The notes beneath the pieces are model-generated. The model saw only the letters and a program-made list of their open reading frames with translations, had not been told where the DNA came from and made no database searches. Positions 1-8,200 of a stretch of 64,000 nt of DNA are shown here, one piece after another (position 1 is the stretch's first letter; every line of letters starts with the position of its first letter). The DNA is from Bacteroidota bacterium (GTDB taxonomy: Bacteria > Bacteroidota > Ignavibacteria > Ignavibacteriales > Melioribacteraceae). The translations under genes and the position numbers were made by a program. The stretch spans positions 1-64,000 of the forward strand of contig JAHJUE010000009.1 of NCBI GenBank assembly GCA_018829205.1. Reading direction: 5' to 3'.

Positions 1-1
1 G

Positions 2-634
2 TGGAAAAATTACAGATGGGGTCCGGTTGCAGGTAAGGATGCCGTTCCATCACTCGTAGATGAAAACGGATTTTTCTTTCCGTCAAGAGGAACGCTTTTT
101 GCCAATAATCCTAACACCGCCGAAATTGAAAAAGAACTGCGCGCTCAAATTGAAAGGGCACTGAAAAGCGGTCTGAAGATTGAGTATATCGATTATCATA
201 TGGGAACCGCGGTTGATAAACCTGAATATAGAGCAATTGTAGAAAATCTTGCGGGAGAATATAATTTAGGCATTTCAAGATACTTTGGTGAAATTGACGT
301 AAACAGCATGTATTTCGCTTCACCCGAAAAAAAAATTGATACACTTATAAACACAGTAAATAAACTTAATGACTCGATTTACAGTCTTCTTGTATGCCAC
401 ATCGGTAAAGATACACCCGAGCTTGCGGCAATGGTCGATCTGAATATTATAGGTCCTAATGAAATGAGTAAAAACAGAAACGCTGAACTTGAAGCGCTTA
501 AGTCAAAAGAGTTTTCTGAAACATTAAAGAAAAATAACGTTGAATTAATAACATACTCAGATCTTATAAAAAAAATCGGACTTGAAAATATGGAAAGTCC
601 ACTTAACCCTGGTATTAAAATTTATGGTAAATGA
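2..634 (+). CDS. ChbG/YdjC-family carbohydrate deacetylase, 5'-truncated by the window edge
   Basis: The reading frame is open from base 2 and ends with TGA at 632-634, so only the C-terminal ~210 residues are present. The segment WKNYRWGPVAG near the start and the IEYIDYHMGT stretch around residues 60-69 resemble the conserved blocks of the YdjC/ChbG family, metal-dependent deacetylases acting on N-acetylated sugars. In that family the His of the HxG-type block helps hold the metal. The N-terminal metal ligands lie outside the window, so activity cannot be judged. Its stop codon is only 6 bases from the relic repeat that begins the CRISPR array, leaving no room for a separate array promoter. 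The family call is moderately secure; the substrate is unknown. Confidence 0.72.
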   Translation, partial: WKNYRWGPVAGKDAVPSLVDENGFFFPSRGTLFANNPNTAEIEKELRAQIERALKSGLKIEYIDYHMGTAVDKPEYRAIVENLAGEYNLGISRYFGEIDVNSMYFASPEKKIDTLINTVNKLNDSIYSLLVCHIGKDTPELAAMVDLNIIGPNEMSKNRNAELEALKSKEFSETLKKNNVELITYSDLIKKIGLENMESPLNPGIKIYGK

Positions 635-640
635 AAAGCA

Positions 641-686
641 TCTTCATTGATTGTGGTTTTTTTTCTTTGACATAAATTAAAATAAC
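641..686 (+). repeat. Relic CRISPR repeat at the decayed end of the array
   Basis: This 46-base stretch matches the CRISPR repeat only in its second half (TTTTTCTTTGACA, then a mutated TAAATTAAAATAAC end). It is followed by exactly 30 bases (687-716), the normal spacer length, before the next recognisable repeat. Phase and partial identity together indicate a strongly degenerate ancestral repeat. Confidence 0.7.
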
Positions 687-716
687 TTTTAGCTATCCGC
701 CGCGCCGTTAGCGTGA

Positions 717-3110
717 GTTGTGATTTGCTTCCAAATTTTTCTTTGACAATATTAAAACAACTTTATTATTTCTTTTTCAGCGCCTTCGGTGTTGTGATTT
801 GCTTTCAAATTTTTCTTTGATAATATTTAAAACAACACTGCTATGGTCCGAAATGTTATGGATGAGTTGTGATTTGCTTTCAAATTTTCCTTTGATAATA
901 TTTAAAACAACCATCACATTCCCGGATTGATCAGTTGTAATGTTGTGATTTGCTTTCAAAATTTTCTTTGACAATATTTAAAACAACAAAAAACTATTCC
1001 TTCTCCTTCATCTTCCTGTTGTGATTTGCTTTCAAATTTTTCTTTGACAATATTTAAAACAACGAATTAACACTAGGCGGAACAGTGACAGCGTTGTGAT
1101 TTGCTTTCAAATTTTTCTTTGACAATATTTAAAACAACATAAGGATCGTTGATTCTCATCTTGTTTTCGTTGTGATTTGCTTTCAAATTTTTCTTTGACA
1201 ATATTTAAAACAACAGACGCTCCGACATTTGACTCTACCGATTCGTTGTGATTTGCTTTCAAATTTTTCTTTGACAATATTTAAAACAACTATACCTTAC
1301 AAAACAACGGAGCTTTCTAGTTGTGATTTGCTTTCAAATTTTTCTTTGACAATATTTAAAACAACTCATTCATGGCAGTATTATATACGCGATGGTTGTG
1401 ATTTGCTTTCAAATTTTTCTTTGACAATATTTAAAACAACTTTGGTCAAGGCGTTAATCTTAACGATGAAGTTGTGATTTGCTTTCAAATTTTTCTTTGA
1501 CAATATTTAAAACAACATAAATTTAACTGTCTTAGATTAGCTTCTCGTTGTGATTTGCTTTCAAATTTTTCTTTGACAATATTTAAAACAACATTTTAAC
1601 AGCAGGCCCGAAGCATTGAAAAGTTGTGATTTGCTTTCAAATTTTTCTTTGACAATATTTAAAACAACAAAGAGAGTTGAAGCTAAACGAGGTTGATTGT
1701 TGTGATTTGCTTTCAAATTTTTCTTTGACAATATTTAAAACAACGAGTGTATCAGGAAGAAACAGCCTTATTATGTTGTGATTTGCTTTCAAATTTTTCT
1801 TTGACAATATTTAAAACAACTTCCAGTTCCTATACATAGTCCTTCCGTATGTTGTGATTTGCTTTCAAATTTTTCTTTGACAATATTTAAAACAACGTTG
1901 GTTATCAGGAGGTTATACACAAACTGGTTGTGATTTGCTTTCAAATTTTTCTTTGACAATATTTAAAACAACCATACTTATTATTAACATCCGTTGTTGC
2001 TCGTTGTGATTTGCTTTCAAATTTTTCTTTGACAATATTTAAAACAACCAAATGCCGAGCGATCCAATTGGAAAGTATGTTGTGATTTGCTTTCAAATTT
2101 TTCTTTGACAATATTTAAAACAACAGATGTGACTAAATCACCACAAACAATATTGTTGTGATTTGCTTTCAAATTTTTCTTTGACAATATTTAAAACAAC
2201 GCGACGGAAGCGACGATAAATCAAAAGACGTTGTGATTTGCTTTCAAATTTTTCTTTGACAATATTTAAAACAACAAAAAAAGAAATAATATCGTATATA
2301 TATAGTTGTGATTTGCTTTCAAATTTTTCTTTGACAATATTTAAAACAACATCTTTCATTGAAGCCTCATTATTTTATTTGTTGTGATTTGCTTTCAAAT
2401 TTTTCTTTGACAATATTTAAAACAACTCCTAAATTATCTGAAACATCAATAGTATTGTTGTGATTTGCTTTCAAATTTTTCTTTGACAATATTTAAAACA
2501 ACCTTGCATGGTGTAACCTTTACCGAAGCCAAGTTGTGATTTGCTTTCAAATTTTTCTTTGACAATATTTAAAACAACTTATTACAATCATTTCCAAACA
2601 TGCTTCATGTTGTGATTTGCTTTCAAATTTTTCTTTGACAATATTTAAAACAACTTATAAAGATTTAGGCGTTGATGTAAAAGAGTTGTGATTTGCTTTC
2701 AAATTTTTCTTTGACAATATTTAAAACAACAAACCGTCCGCCGTAATAAGACATATATATGTTGTGATTTGCTTTCAAATTTTTCTTTGACAATATTTAA
2801 AACAACCATCGCCGTTCCATCTTTCCGCCTCCGGCTGTTGTGATTTGCTTTCAAATTTTTCTTTGACAATATTTAAAACAACTCCATCTCTGGAGTGCAT
2901 AACAGAACCTCAGTTGTGATTTGCTTTCAAATTTTTCTTTGACAATATTTAAAACAACAATACAGTACATTGATTCATTGTCTATCTTGTTGTGATTTGC
3001 TTTCAAATTTTTCTTTGACAATATTTAAAACAACTATGCAATACAATGACTCGTTATCTATTCTGTTGTGATTTGCTTTCAAATTTTTCTTTGACAATAT
3101 TTAAAACAAC
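717..3110 (+). CRISPR. Type II-C CRISPR array, 32 repeats and 31 spacers
   Basis: The 46-bp unit starts GTTGTGATTTGCTTTCAAAT and ends TTGACAATATTTAAAACAAC. I count 32 copies starting at 717, 791, 866, 942, 1018, 1093, 1169, 1245, and then about every 76 bases to 3065-3110. Spacers are 29 or 30 bp. Repeats 1-4 carry substitutions or a deletion, while later ones look identical, so the oldest end is at low coordinates and new spacers enter next to cas2. The plus-strand repeat is the one complementary to the tracrRNA anti-repeat, so crRNAs should be read from the plus strand. That orientation and repeats of 46-48 bp are known in type II-C systems of Bacteroidetes relatives. Every repeat contains a TTGACA hexamer, but I cannot show it is a promoter. 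Spacers 30 and 31 are related to each other. Confidence 0.98.
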
Positions 3111-3269
3111 ATACCCAATGATAAGCTGTTATTTTACAACAACTTATAGCCGAATTAGGATTAAAAAAATGGGATTGATTGTTTTAATTTATTTATTGGT
3201 TGTTTTAAATTATAAATTATCCGTCATTATTGTTTAATGGCGGGTTTTTTATAGTTTTTTTTGAATTTA
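3111..3269. other. Spacer between array and cas2 (integration/leader side)
   Basis: This 159-bp AT-rich interval separates the last repeat from the cas2 stop. New spacers should be inserted here because the array decays at its other end. It holds GTTGTTTTAAAT at 3199-3210, the exact reverse complement of the last 12 bases of the repeat, and a plus-strand terminator at 3221-3250. No gene is seen; the 63-residue frame crossing from the array into this region is a by-product of the repeat. Confidence 0.6.
3221..3250 (+). terminator. Rho-independent terminator at the end of the plus-strand array transcript
   Basis: CCGTCATTA (3221-3229) pairs with TAATGGCGG (3235-3243) as a 9-bp stem with one G-T pair and a 5-base loop. 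A run of six T follows at 3245-3250 and further T-rich sequence after it. The T-run lies on the plus-strand side, so it would stop transcription coming from the CRISPR array before it runs antisense into cas2. Confidence 0.75.
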
Positions 3270-3599
3270 TCAAAATAATTCAAGCTGATGCGGTTCAATA
3301 AACCCTTCAGTTCTTTTTCTGCCTTCAAATATTTCCATCATTCCGAATTGTTTGTCTGTTATTGCAAGTATTCCGATACTTCCCTTTTCGGGCATAATAT
3401 TTTTTACCCTTTTAACATGAACATTTTTATTCTCCCTGCTGGAACAGTGTCTTACATAAATAGAAAACTGAAACATTGAAAAACCGTCTTTCATCAAATC
3501 TTTACGGAACTTAGCATAAGCTTTTCTATCTTTTTTTGTTTCGGTAGGCAGATCGAAAAATACCATTGTCCACATGATTCTATACTCGTTTAGTCTCAT
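3270..3599 (-). CDS. cas2: CRISPR-associated endoribonuclease-fold protein Cas2
   Basis: The 109-aa product has the Cas2 ferredoxin-like start: a hydrophobic strand ending in the metal-binding Asp (TMVFFDLPTETKKDRK, Asp16), followed by the conserved SMFQFSIYVRH block. Its length is typical. Cas2 forms the core of the Cas1-Cas2 integrase that inserts new spacers; its nuclease activity is usually dispensable. The ATG lies inside the end of the upstream DUF559 gene (20-base overlap), so translation is probably coupled to it. It is the last gene of the cas operon and faces the array. Confidence 0.96.
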   Translation of the reverse strand: MRLNEYRIMWTMVFFDLPTETKKDRKAYAKFRKDLMKDGFSMFQFSIYVRHCSSRENKNVHVKRVKNIMPEKGSIGILAITDKQFGMMEIFEGRKRTEGFIEPHQLELF

Positions 3600-4032
3600 T
3601 AAACTTTTCTCCGTTTATTATGTCAGCGGATTTTGTTGGCTTTAAAACCGGGGAAGTTTGCTCTTTTAGATTTGTCAAAACAGAATCTAAACTTTTCATT
3701 ATTTGTTCATTTTTAAATCTTACTACTTTTATACCTCGCATGTTTATAATGCGTGTTCTTAATATGTCGTAATCTTTTTGTTTTTCATGTATACCGCCGT
3801 CTATCTCGACCACAATTTTATCTTCAAAACAAAAGAAGTCGGCAATAAAAAATGTTTCTTTTCCGTTCATATCAAAAAATATCGGGTATTGACGGTAAAA
3901 CTTTTTATTCATGAATCTCCTGTTTCTAACTGCTTCCCACAATATTTTTTCCGCGCGGGTGGAATTTTTACGAAGGTCTCTGCAAAGTAGTTTTGCGATT
4001 TGTCTAAGTTTGGGGTTTTTACTTAAGCTCAT
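3580..4032 (-). CDS. DUF559 (Vsr-like PD-(D/E)xK) endonuclease-domain protein inside the cas operon
   Basis: The 150-aa product carries the DUF559 signature: an N-terminal helix with RKNSTRAEKILWEAVRNRR, then FYRQYPI, then IADFFCF and KIVVEIDGGIH. Asp65, Glu76, Asp78 and His82 fit the metal-binding core of a Vsr/restriction-endonuclease fold. The closing VVRFKNEQI block is also typical. Residues after ~125 form a tail without recognisable similarity that overlaps cas2. DUF559 proteins are usually stand-alone and of unknown role; they are not a standard part of type II-C loci. Here the gene sits between cas1 and cas2, with a 199-bp gap on the cas1 side that holds two palindromic repeats. It may be a passenger inserted with its repeats or a recruited accessory nuclease; the sequence alone does not decide. 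Confidence 0.88.
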   Translation of the reverse strand: MSLSKNPKLRQIAKLLCRDLRKNSTRAEKILWEAVRNRRFMNKKFYRQYPIFFDMNGKETFFIADFFCFEDKIVVEIDGGIHEKQKDYDILRTRIINMRGIKVVRFKNEQIMKSLDSVLTNLKEQTSPVLKPTKSADIINGEKFNETKRV

Positions 4033-4043
4033 ATTATTACTCC

Positions 4044-4110
4044 TCCTTAGAACTCATCCCCAACCCCTTCCCTGCCTGCCGCAGGCAAGTCTTAAAAAGA
4101 GAAGGGGCTT
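4044..4110. repeat. Imperfect palindromic repeat upstream of the DUF559 gene
   Basis: CCCCTTCC near 4057 pairs with GAAGGGG near 4100. Between them is an inner hairpin GCCTG-CCG-CAGGC around 4074-4086. G/C-rich palindromes of this style stand out from the AT-rich background and look like dispersed repeats. The whole element fills part of the gap between the DUF559 gene and cas1. Confidence 0.6.
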
Positions 4111-4172
4111 TTGTATTTACAGGATATAAATCACCGGTTTATTTCCTAAAGAAAATAATTGCTTTTGAATTA

Positions 4173-4194
4173 CCCCTCTCTTTTAAGAGAGGGG
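4173..4194. repeat. Perfect C-rich palindrome between cas1 and the DUF559 gene
   Basis: CCCCTCTC, a TTTTAA centre and GAGAGGGG form a perfect 8-bp-arm palindrome, followed by CAGGGGAGAG. The run of CCCCTC-type motifs is the same kind of element as at 4044-4110 and could be the second end of an inserted unit that carries the DUF559 gene. Confidence 0.6.
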
Positions 4195-4231
4195 CAGGGG
4201 AGAGTCCCAATTTGTACAATTATATAAAAAA

Positions 4232-5221
4232 TTAAAACGGCGGTTTAGATATTGAATCTAAATCCTGAAATTCCGGATATATAATTTTTCTTAAACTTCC
4301 ATCAAAACATTTAGCTAACGATGCCGTAGTGCGCTGCAAACCAACCATTAAAGGGCTTCGCTTGCCGTCAATTAATATATCAATTGCCGGTATTTGCAGA
4401 AGCTGTTTTTTAATAGATGTTGAAAGTTCGGTAAAATCTTCTCCAGTTCTAACTATCATATAAACTATATTGTCTACAAAAGGGCGGTAAGGTTCCATTA
4501 TGTCATCGGCGAGGCAATAAGCGTTGTATTTATTATGATGAAAAATCCCTAATGTTGGAAGCAGTCCCGAAGCCACAAGTCCGCGGGCTACAATTGCCCG
4601 TAAAATTGCGTAACCGTAATTTAATAATTGATTCGGCGGTTCACCGTAACGGTCCCTTGTAAACTCCAATATATTAGGGAAAAGATTTTTCCAATAATAG
4701 GCTGCGGCCCTGGCTTCATAATTATCAGGATCGCCGGAGCGTACTTTCTTTGCCCAATTTAGCATGTTTGTAATAGGAATCTTTTTTCTATTAAGAAGAG
4801 CGGCCTGGTTTCTTATTTTTGCCGTGATTGTCTGCTGCCATAATTGTTTTTTTAATGGTTCGGAAGCGTCAATCTGATTCTGAAATGTTTCACTTTGTGT
4901 GTGCCCGCCGTCAAGTGAAAGAAATAATCCTGTCGGCATATGTTTCCCGTTACAGGTAACAACAGCCGCGTTGTTTTCAAGAAGGGAAGCTATTAAGCCT
5001 TGAGTAAATGTAACCTGCCCGTGGTCAGCAATTATTATTCCAATATCTTCTATTGGAACAGAATCGATTGTTTTAGTTTCATCTTTATCTTTTCTTTCTA
5101 CTTTATTTTTATCAGTATCCGTATCATCTTCACTTTTTACCTTTGGCTTATTAATAATTAGCTGCTCATTCTTTTTACTTAAATATGCCGGGCTGCCGAA
5201 ATATAATGTTCGTTTAATCAT
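4232..5221 (-). CDS. cas1: CRISPR-associated endonuclease/integrase Cas1 (type II)
   Basis: The 329-aa product starts with the type II Cas1 block IKRTLYFGSPAYLS and has the beta-sheet segment VPIEDIGIIIADHGQVTFTQ. The catalytic region has NYEARAAAYYW (Glu near 169), GIFHHN (His near 228-229) and LADDIMEPYRPFVD (acidic residues near 237-245). These are the metal-binding residues of the spacer integrase. Residues ~27-51 are a highly charged Lys/Asp/Glu loop (KSEDDTDTDKNKVERKDKDE) that seems longer than in relatives I recall. It follows cas9 with a 10-base gap, so the two are surely co-transcribed. No csn2 or cas4 is present, which fits subtype II-C. Confidence 0.97.
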   Translation of the reverse strand: MIKRTLYFGSPAYLSKKNEQLIINKPKVKSEDDTDTDKNKVERKDKDETKTIDSVPIEDIGIIIADHGQVTFTQGLIASLLENNAAVVTCNGKHMPTGLFLSLDGGHTQSETFQNQIDASEPLKKQLWQQTITAKIRNQAALLNRKKIPITNMLNWAKKVRSGDPDNYEARAAAYYWKNLFPNILEFTRDRYGEPPNQLLNYGYAILRAIVARGLVASGLLPTLGIFHHNKYNAYCLADDIMEPYRPFVDNIVYMIVRTGEDFTELSTSIKKQLLQIPAIDILIDGKRSPLMVGLQRTTASLAKCFDGSLRKIIYPEFQDLDSISKPPF

Positions 5222-5231
5222 TTTTATCTAT

Positions 5232-8200
5232 TTATTTGTTTGTTATAATTTCTCCCAGACAATTGATTATTAATTTTTGCGGATTTAATGATTCAAGTGC
5301 TCCCAGACTTTGGATTTGATAATATCTTTTACTAAGCTTTGTGGAATTATCATTAATAAGCTGTGTTTCCAAATGAAATCTGAAGAATATTTCCAATTGT
5401 TTTCCATTGTAGAACAACTTCTGTACTCTATATAAATGATCACTTAATGATGGGTAATCGTTATTTAACCTTGCTTCTTCAAAAACGTCCTTATCCATAC
5501 CGAGAATAAACATTTCGTTCTGCTGAAAACTTTCTAAAAATGTCCATTTCCCATTTGGCAATTTCTCAAGGAAATTGTCAGAATATTTATCTTCATCCTC
5601 ATCAAGAATTTTATCAATAGTTTCTGACGGGTTTTTGATTATTACCGGTAATCCAAATTTTTTTCTTTCGACCGCATGCCAGAATGAGCATATACTTAAC
5701 TGTTTATTGCCGAACTCGTCAAGGTATAACGCAAGATGATGATTATTGCCGGGCTTTACAAAAGCGATATCCTTTCCATTGTCATTTGCTTTAATTGGTT
5801 CAACAGCCGAAAGTCCAGTTAAACACCTAACAGTTTTAATTGGGATTTTCTTCTTTTCATTGTACCAAACCGGATTGTTATCAATATCTTTAAAGGCTTC
5901 TTTTTCATTATAATCAAATTGAGATAGTCGTAAATCAATTATTTCTCTTACTTTTTTATCTACAATACTTGGAATATCTTTAGCTTTAATGCTTGCTATG
6001 GGATATTTAATCACATACTCTTCTTTAAAACATGATCCATATTCCAAAGTAATTGTTTTGTTTTCATTTAAGTAAATCGGTTCTTTTTTTAAAGAGGTAA
6101 TTGCACTTTTAGGATCGCCGTCATGAAGATAGAGTCTTTCTTCAACTAAATTTTTAATATAAGTTTTATAAATAAGATGCGGGTTTTCAAAAAGATATTT
6201 AACCTGTTTTTTTTCAATTATTTTGATTTTTCCGTAAACGCTTTCTTCACTTAATGGTCCGCGCGGAACAATAATTCCAGTTTGTACAACTACTTTTTTA
6301 CCGTCTTTCTTAATTTTTCTTTTTCCTATAGACGCAGCCTTTTTTCCGGGCTTAAATGAAATTAGAATTTTCTGAGCTTCTTTTTCTACATCTTTAGTTG
6401 AATAAGGTTTTTTAGAATAAATATAGTTTTCTAAAAGGCTTTTATTATTATTGTATTCAAATCTGGCATCATCTATTTCTCTTTTCATATCATTTCTAAT
6501 TTTACTGCTGTTAAGTTTATTGAAACGATGAATAAATCCTTGTTTGGTGCAGGCAATTGTAAGGGCATCAATAGCATGATGACGATGATCATCTCTTTTT
6601 GACCAGCCATTGATTTTTTCTTTTTTAAAAATCTTATCTCCGCTCTTTATTTCAATTGTTTCTGTTAATCCAAGATCACGGTATTTGTGAATCTGAAGGT
6701 TTTCCAATATTTCATCCCATCCCCAAATATGTCTTAATTCAGATGTAACACTGCCGCTTGTTGTCCAAACATTGTGACAAATACTTGTAAGTATTTCTCT
6801 TGCTTTTTTAGAAATATATTGTGTTTCTCTTAATTGTCTGTCTATAAAATCATTAGGAATTTTATTACCCGGCATCAGAAGCTTGTCTCTTTTTGTCTTA
6901 CCAATAACTTTACTTTTGTAAAGCGTATTAATTCTTTCTACATAATCGTTGAATTCGTTTTCTGATTTTGATCGCATATAATCATATGCAGTTTGATCTT
7001 TTTTATCGGAATTACATTTTCTATGCGCTAAAGTTTTATTGCTTTGAGAATCATCAAAAAGTTTTGAGCGGGGAATAATATGTTCAACTTCCGTTTCTTC
7101 ACCAAGTATTGCCGCTGTAAATGAAATCGCTTTGCCGCAGTATATGCAAATAGCGTTTTGTTTTTTATCATAATTAGATATTTCATGGTAAAGCCGCCAT
7201 TTAATAATATTGTTTCTGGTCGCTCTTAATCCAAATTCTGACAATTCCTTTTCAATATTCTGGTTTTCACGTTCTCGTTCATTCATATATTTGTATGTTT
7301 CGTTTCTTTCATCACGGCTTTGTTTTAATTCCCTAGCTAGCTCAATCCTAATCTCATTTGGTTTCCCATATTTGTCTATTATTGCATTTACAACATTAAC
7401 CATTTGATTAAGTATTTTTTCAACAACAGGTTGTCTTAAACTATTTTTATCAATTTGTTTTAATTTATTCAGCAGTTTTCTTTCAAGATTTTCATTAGTT
7501 GTTAATGAGTTGGAATGGTTATAACCAGCGTAGGAACATGCCGTACTATAATTATCACCTTCAATCAAAAATGGAAGTATTTTTCTAATTGAACGATGCG
7601 ATTTATTTCCGAAACCTTGTTTTGTAAAATCCAATGCAGACAATTTTTGCGCTGCAACTTCATTTATATTGAAATTTTTAATTAATGCATTTTTACATTC
7701 TTCCTTATCAGATATTGAATAAATTGTATGCCATAAAGTATAAAAAGGTTGAAATTCTATATCTGGAGCTACCTGTTTCTTCTTTTTTGCTTCTATAATT
7801 TCGCCGCTTTCTTTGTCAACAAGATAACCTTCTTCATCGCTCTCATTTATGATAAGGTCAAAACCTAAAAGTTTTTCATACTCATTTAAGTCGTTAAAAC
7901 AATTTATAATTTCAATCTTAGTTTTGTTTCCCTGCAATCCGTTTGTTAATTGTTTGTTACCGTATACATCATCTTTTTTTAATCCGAGTATTTTTAATAA
8001 TTCGGCAAATGTCAATTTCTCATTATTATTCATATACTCAAATATTTCATGTTTTTTATCTATTGCAATTTCAATTGTTTCGCCAGTTTTTCTTTTTAAT
8101 GTAATGTTGTTTATATTTTCCCAAATTTTGCATACCTGGAACAAAGGCGAACTTTTAGGAGCTACCTTGGGTCCAACAAATAATTCTTTTATTTTACCAT

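Noticed and set aside
2807-2836. Spacer 28 shares GCCGTTCCATC with bases 41-51 of the window
   Set aside because: An 11-base match is too short to indicate self-targeting.
2959-3064. Plus-strand reading of the two related spacers (IQYIDSLSI and MQYNDSLSI)
   Set aside because: It keeps the third-position pattern but needs an I/N change; the minus-strand reading has only K/R and M/L changes and is preferred.
717-3110. TTGACA in each repeat as a sigma70 -35 box
   Set aside because: The matching -10 would fall in the variable spacer and Bacteroidetes-type bacteria use different promoter elements; kept only as a remark.
777-3237. Open frames inside the CRISPR array (for example 777-974, 1229-1477, 2138-2359, 3046-3237)
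   Set aside because: Their proteins consist of the repeat translated several times (CDLLSNFSLTIFKTT or VVLNIVKEKFESKSQ); they exist because the repeat has open frames.
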